DNA of 22,801 nt from a virus. Shown here one piece after another: positions 20,241-22,801 of the stretch. The notes beneath the pieces were generated by a model. It saw nothing but the letters and a program-made list of their open reading frames with translations, searched no databases and had not been told where the DNA came from. A program made the position numbers and the translations under genes. The DNA lies in the IMG/VR virus record IMGVR_UViG_3300048642_000079, positions 1 through 22,801 of that record, one strand, 5' to 3'. The stretch's first letter is position 1; every line of letters starts with the position of its first letter.

Positions 20241-20269
20241 TACATAGGCTACCAGAAGTCGCCAGTCAA
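20241..20269 (-). promoter_or_regulatory. Sigma-70-type promoter of the main early unit
   Basis: On the minus strand, -35 TTGACT (20269-20264), 17-bp spacer beginning GGCGACTT and ending GGTAGCC, -10 TATGTA (20246-20241). It is the closest to consensus in the window and is backed by three CGAGCGAC repeats just upstream. Confidence 0.72.
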
Positions 20270-20310
20270 GTCGCTCGTGATTGGTCGCTCGGGATTCCCC
20301 CGGTCGCTCG
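20270..20310 (-). repeat. Three CGAGCGAC direct repeats upstream of the early promoter
   Basis: Perfect copies of CGAGCGAC (minus strand) at 20277-20270, 20291-20284 and 20310-20303, spaced 14 and 19 bp, directly upstream of the -35 box. Placement suits activator or repressor binding sites. Confidence 0.6.
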
Positions 20311-20325
20311 ACTGAATCCGTTTGG

Positions 20326-20388
20326 GGAAATTCAAAATGAAAAGGCGGAATCCGTTTCGCGGGGACCAGACCGCTAGCGAATTCCGCC
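20326..20388 (-). terminator. Rho-independent terminator of the 20456-20944 gene
   Basis: On the minus strand the hairpin starts AGGCGGAA (20388-20381), continues with an inner stem (GCGAA/TTCGC type, 20380-20376 and 20359-20355) and closes with TTCCGCCT (20349-20342), followed at once by TTTCATTTTG. A GC stem with a T-rich tail fits an intrinsic terminator that insulates the main early promoter from upstream transcription. Confidence 0.65.
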
Positions 20389-20455
20389 TAAAGATTCCAC
20401 GCTGGTATGGGACCAACCGTGATACCTGACAACCCGGAACCTAGACCGAATCGCC

Positions 20456-20944
20456 TCAGTAGGCAACAGGTTGTTGGAGATACTGGCAAGCCTCTGTGGT
20501 TTCCGGCCCCCACCTCCCGCCATTTGCGTTCCAGCGGACCCGGCAGAGCTGGGCGAGAGCGAGGCGACGTTCCTCTGCCTCGGGGATCGGCGCGGCGTTC
20601 GGCCGGTAGGCCATCCGCGTGTCGATCTGCTTCAGATCGCGGTGCAGCTTCTCGATGCAGGACCGCATGACATCCCAGCCGAGGGGCGCGGTAGCTTCGA
20701 GGCACAAGGCGGTCTCGCGATCCGGGATCAGGATCGGCTCGTCGGTAGAACGAGCGTGGGTGTGGACATAGGCCACGGCCTCGGGCGTCGCCTCCCTCAC
20801 GCTGATCTGCGCGGCCGGGGCGTCGCGGCCTACTGCGGATTCAACCGCATGGAACAGCGCCGAGGGGTTGGGAAAGATCAGGATAGCGCCCGTCACAAGG
20901 GCGGCGAGGGAATTGAGCGTCCAACTGGTCATTTGCTTCAGCAT
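20456..20944 (-). CDS. Exported or membrane-anchored protein of unknown function (162 aa)
   Basis: The N-terminus has a hydrophobic helix (about residues 8-25, WTLNSLAALVTGAILIFP) suitable as a signal anchor or signal peptide. The remainder is soluble with several Cys (LCLEATAPLG, RSCIEKL, QLCRVRW, EACQYLQ), likely disulfide-bonded if periplasmic. No family recognised. It has its own promoter-like sequence and terminator and is separate from the main early unit. A periplasmic role such as superinfection exclusion is possible but unsupported beyond topology. Confidence 0.65.
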   Translation of the reverse strand: MLKQMTSWTLNSLAALVTGAILIFPNPSALFHAVESAVGRDAPAAQISVREATPEAVAYVHTHARSTDEPILIPDRETALCLEATAPLGWDVMRSCIEKLHRDLKQIDTRMAYRPNAAPIPEAEERRLALAQLCRVRWNANGGRWGPETTEACQYLQQPVAY

Positions 20945-20993
20945 GGTCCAATGCTCCGGGTGCTAGGTGATCTCGTCAGCCCCCGGTAGCTGG

Positions 20994-21035
20994 TCTCAGA
21001 TCAGGTCGGCTCCTTGCCGTGGCCTGATCCTGAGA
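20994..21035. repeat. Inverted repeat at the start of the 20944 gene leader
   Basis: TCTCAGATCAGG (20994-21005) pairs with CCTGATCCTGAGA (21023-21035) with a single bulged base, around a 17-base loop. It overlaps the end of the candidate -10 box and the expected transcription start, so it could be an operator or a 5'-end hairpin. Confidence 0.5.
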
Positions 21036-21062
21036 GATAATCGAAGCGGCTCAATCTGTCGA
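21034..21062 (-). promoter_or_regulatory. Possible promoter for the 20456-20944 gene
   Basis: On the minus strand, -35 TCGACA (21062-21057), 17-bp spacer, -10 TATCTC (21039-21034). Match is moderate. The -10 touches a long inverted repeat (20994-21035). Confidence 0.4.
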
Positions 21063-21416
21063 GAGCCCTGTCCGATCTCGGGTCGCTGGCGTTCTGCGCG
21101 CACCGTGCGCAAAAATTTTTGAACGGGCTCGGCCTCCAAAGTAGCGGGAAAAATTTTGAACGGGCCAGACTCCCGAAGTAAGGGCGGCCCCCGCCATCCC
21201 CCTCATAGCATGAACGCGCTCGACGCGGAATGGTTCACCCACGCGCCCGCACCCACGCGCCCGCACGCGCGTATACGCACGCGCACGCGCACGAGGGGAG
21301 GGGGCAACCCATTGAAAAACAACACTTTTTCGGGGCCGGGAGCTGGCCCGGATCGGGCTAACCCATTGAAAACAAAGGAAGCGGCGGAATCTGGCCCGTC
21401 TGGCCCGGATCGTGGG
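21063..21416. other. Repeat-rich non-coding region, AT-box part (candidate origin/packaging/regulatory region)
   Basis: No convincing gene. Contents in order: a GCGCA-CCG-TGCGC stem (21098-21110); two copies of an AT-box repeat, A5T5GAACGGGC at 21111-21128 and A5T4GAACGGGC at 21149-21165, 38 bp apart; a perfect 14-bp tandem repeat CCCACGCGCCCGCA (21238-21251, 21252-21265); a 32-bp alternating purine-pyrimidine tract (21262-21293); and two copies of AACCCATTGAAAA (21306-21318, 21360-21372) 54 bp apart. Confidence 0.6.
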
Positions 21417-21608
21417 GAGCTGGCGGCCGAAGAGCTGGCGGCGGCGGGAGCTGGCGGCCCCGGCTGGCCCGGATCGTGGCGGCGGGAGCTGGCCCGGGAG
21501 CTGGCCCGGGAGCTGGCGGCGGGAGTTGGCGGCGGGAGCTGGCCCGGGAGCTGGCGGCGGGAGCTGGCCCGGGAGCTGGCGGCGGCGGGAGCTGGCCCGG
21601 GAGCTGGC
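21417..21608 (+). repeat. GAGCTGGC array at about 12-bp spacing
   Basis: Twelve exact copies of GAGCTGGC plus one GAGTTGGC (21523) lie in 192 bp, starting at 21417, 21432, 21448, 21486, 21498, 21510, 21536, 21548, 21561, 21573, 21589 and 21601; one more copy is at 21340. Units are GGGAGCTGGCCC or GGGAGCTGGCGG. Translated frames give only Pro/Gln/Leu/Ser or Gly/Ser/Trp low-complexity peptides, so I treat it as non-coding. Confidence 0.7.
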
Positions 21609-21686
21609 CCGGCCGGATAGGGGACTCCCGCGTGGGCACGCGCGGGAGCGTTCCCCGGGGCCGTGGCGTCCATTAGCTACCGCCAG

Positions 21687-21715
21687 TTGCCAATGGGGGA
21701 GAATCGCCCTATAAA
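21687..21715 (+). promoter_or_regulatory. Sigma-70-type promoter for the 21782 gene
   Basis: -35 TTGCCA (21687-21692), 17-bp spacer, -10 TATAAA (21710-21715). A leader with a small stem (GGGCA and TGCCC near 21745) runs to AAGGA, 8 bases before the ATG at 21782. Confidence 0.65.
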
Positions 21716-21781
21716 CTGGCCTACGGCCCACGGCGGGCCGGGGGCACTTGTGCCCGGACCACAACCGAAAGGAACCTGACA

Positions 21782-22717
21782 ATGACCACGCTTGCCACCC
21801 TGACCCTTGCCCACGCGGCCCCGCTTCCGGCCGTGCTGACTTCCGCCAACGTGCTGGCAATGACGGCCGGACTCGCGGCCGAAGGCGGCCCCGCTTCGGG
21901 CCGTGCCCGGGCCATGCTTTCCGGTGAAACGGCCGTTACCTTTTACGGCCCGGACGGCCGCGCGGTTGCGACCATGACCCGGCCCCGCATGTATGGCGAC
22001 GCGGCCGCCAACCCGGACGCGGCCGGGCTTTTCCGGCTCAACGCAACGGACGGCCGACTCGTCGCGGTCTTCGCCAGCGTCCCCACGCTCGCCAAGGTCC
22101 GGGACGCGCTTTGCGCCTATATCCGGCCGGTTGACCGGGCCGCGATTGAAGACGCCACGGACTCGGCCCTTCGCGAAGAGGAAGGCGACGCGCTGGCGGC
22201 CGTGACCCGCAACCATGAAACCGCCGCCGCCGCGTCTTTCGATACCTTCCGGGCTTCGGCCCTTTGCCGGGCAATCCGCGCGGCCCGCCGCCTTGCCATG
22301 GCCCGCGAAGAGCTGGCCCGCCGCGCGGCCCCGGCTTGCCGCGATTGTGGCGAAGAGCTGGACAAGGAAGCGGCCCCGCATGGGCAATGCTGGAATTGCT
22401 GCTATGCGGTCCCGGCCCGGCCCGAAGAGCTGACCGAAGAGGACTCGGCCCTTATCCGCCGCGTCATGCGTCGCGCGGCCGTCCCGTCCCCCACGATCCG
22501 CAGCAAGGAAGAGCTGGCCCGCATGGCCGAAGCCCCCGGGCTGGCGGGGGAGCTGGCCCGCGAAGGCTTGGCGGCCGTCTATGTGCCCCGCGCGGCCGAC
22601 TCCGGGGGCTTCCCCCTCTACGCTTTCCGCGAAGACGCCAAGGGCCGCCGCCGCGCCTATGACGCGGAAGAGCTGGACTCCATGGCCTACGGCCCCGCGC
22701 TGGCGGGGCTGGTCTAA
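21782..22717 (+). CDS. Zinc-ribbon protein of unknown function with atypical codon use (311 aa)
   Basis: ATG 21782 with AAGGA at 8 bases and a strong promoter upstream. The protein is very Ala-rich. It has an N-terminal region with VTFYGPDGRAVATMTRPRM (52-70), a basic helix (RAIRAARRLAMAREELARRA, 163-182), a zinc ribbon with Cys186, Cys189, Cys203 and Cys206 (CRDCG, CWNC) and a C-terminal part with SKEELARMAEAPG. Glu is coded mainly by GAA and Leu often by CTT, unlike the GAG/CTC habit of its neighbours. I do not recognise it; the zinc ribbon and basic helix suggest nucleic-acid binding. It sits next to the repeat region and could act there, by inference. Confidence 0.7.
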   Translation: MTTLATLTLAHAAPLPAVLTSANVLAMTAGLAAEGGPASGRARAMLSGETAVTFYGPDGRAVATMTRPRMYGDAAANPDAAGLFRLNATDGRLVAVFASVPTLAKVRDALCAYIRPVDRAAIEDATDSALREEEGDALAAVTRNHETAAAASFDTFRASALCRAIRAARRLAMAREELARRAAPACRDCGEELDKEAAPHGQCWNCCYAVPARPEELTEEDSALIRRVMRRAAVPSPTIRSKEELARMAEAPGLAGELAREGLAAVYVPRAADSGGFPLYAFREDAKGRRRAYDAEELDSMAYGPALAGLV

Positions 22718-22794
22718 TGATCGGGGAAGCCGGACTCGGCCGCCTCTTCCTCTTGCTGGCCCTTGTGCTGGCCCTCCCCCTCTTCGGGGGCTGA
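22717..22794 (+). CDS. 25-residue hydrophobic peptide
   Basis: ATG 22717 overlaps the upstream stop in TAATG. The product is a short head (MIGEAGLGR) and one hydrophobic run (LFLLLALVLALPLFGG). Translational coupling supports it, but it is short and its stop is inside the hairpin at the window edge, so it may be chance. Confidence 0.4.
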   Translation: MIGEAGLGRLFLLLALVLALPLFGG

Positions 22795-22801
22795 AGCCCC
22801 G
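22785..22801 (+). terminator. Hairpin at the window edge
   Basis: GGGGC (22787-22791), loop TGAA, GCCCC (22796-22800) follows the 21782 operon. A T-run, if any, would lie beyond the window, so its role as terminator is open. Confidence 0.4.

Noticed and set aside
21417-21608. CRISPR array
   Set aside because: The repeat unit is only 8-12 bp with no distinct spacers and no cas genes.
21156-21860. Several open frames on both strands through the repeat region
   Set aside because: They translate the repeats into Pro/Gln/Ser or Gly/Ser/Trp strings, have no binding sites and cross the promoter at 21687-21715 or the AT boxes.

Overview
This window looks like part of a tailed double-stranded DNA phage (or related prophage) genome, high in G+C, from an alphaproteobacterial host, most likely Rhodobacterales or a near relative. 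The host call rests on a GapR-family (DUF2312) protein, codon use dominated by G/C-ending codons, a B12-dependent ribonucleotide reductase and ThyX. No integrase, repressor, terminase, capsid gene or DNA polymerase lies inside the window, so lifestyle and exact phage group cannot be read here.

Layout. 1-1902 (+): the end of a structural (tail or fibre) region: the last codons of one gene and two beta-rich appendage-like proteins. 1912-1963: two hairpins, the second burying the ribosome binding site of the next gene. 1967-4435 (+): lysis cassette: a muramidase endolysin with peptidoglycan-binding domain and C-terminal membrane segment, an Rz-like inner-membrane spanin with an overlapping Rz1-like lipoprotein, and two small membrane proteins, one of them a holin candidate. 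The cassette ends in a CTAG overlap of two stop codons with the convergent early region. 4432-20200 (-): a long, tightly packed early/metabolic region of about 28 genes, many joined by ATGA, GTGA or TAATG overlaps. It encodes an MT-A70 adenine methyltransferase, GapR, a DUF3310 protein, DHFR, ThyX, a DUF550/MazG-like dNTP pyrophosphohydrolase, a protein like topoisomerase VI A/Spo11, a DUF932 protein, class II ribonucleotide reductase, an HD phosphohydrolase, and many small zinc-binding, acidic, basic or membrane proteins. 20329-20944 (-): an exported or membrane-anchored protein with its own promoter and terminator. 20945-21781: a repeat-rich non-coding region (AT-rich repeats, a 32-bp alternating purine-pyrimidine tract and an array of an octamer at about 12-bp spacing), a candidate origin, packaging or regulatory region. 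21782-22801 (+): a zinc-ribbon protein of different codon use, a 25-codon hydrophobic peptide and a hairpin at the window edge.

How the genes fit together. The minus-strand genes suggest a programme for making and handling DNA: reduction of ribonucleotides (NrdJ), thymidylate synthesis (ThyX with DHFR), removal of selected nucleotides (DUF550 and HD enzymes), DNA methylation (MT-A70) and management of DNA topology (GapR and a Spo11/TopoVI-A-like protein). Three similar sigma-70-type promoters (TTGAYT, 17-bp spacer, TAT-rich -10) sit in front of 20200, 13496 and 7612 and divide the minus strand into three units. A recurring start-site motif (AGGACCA just before ATG) and leader hairpins suggest a shared layer of translational control. 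The late genes on the plus strand supply particle appendages and lysis.
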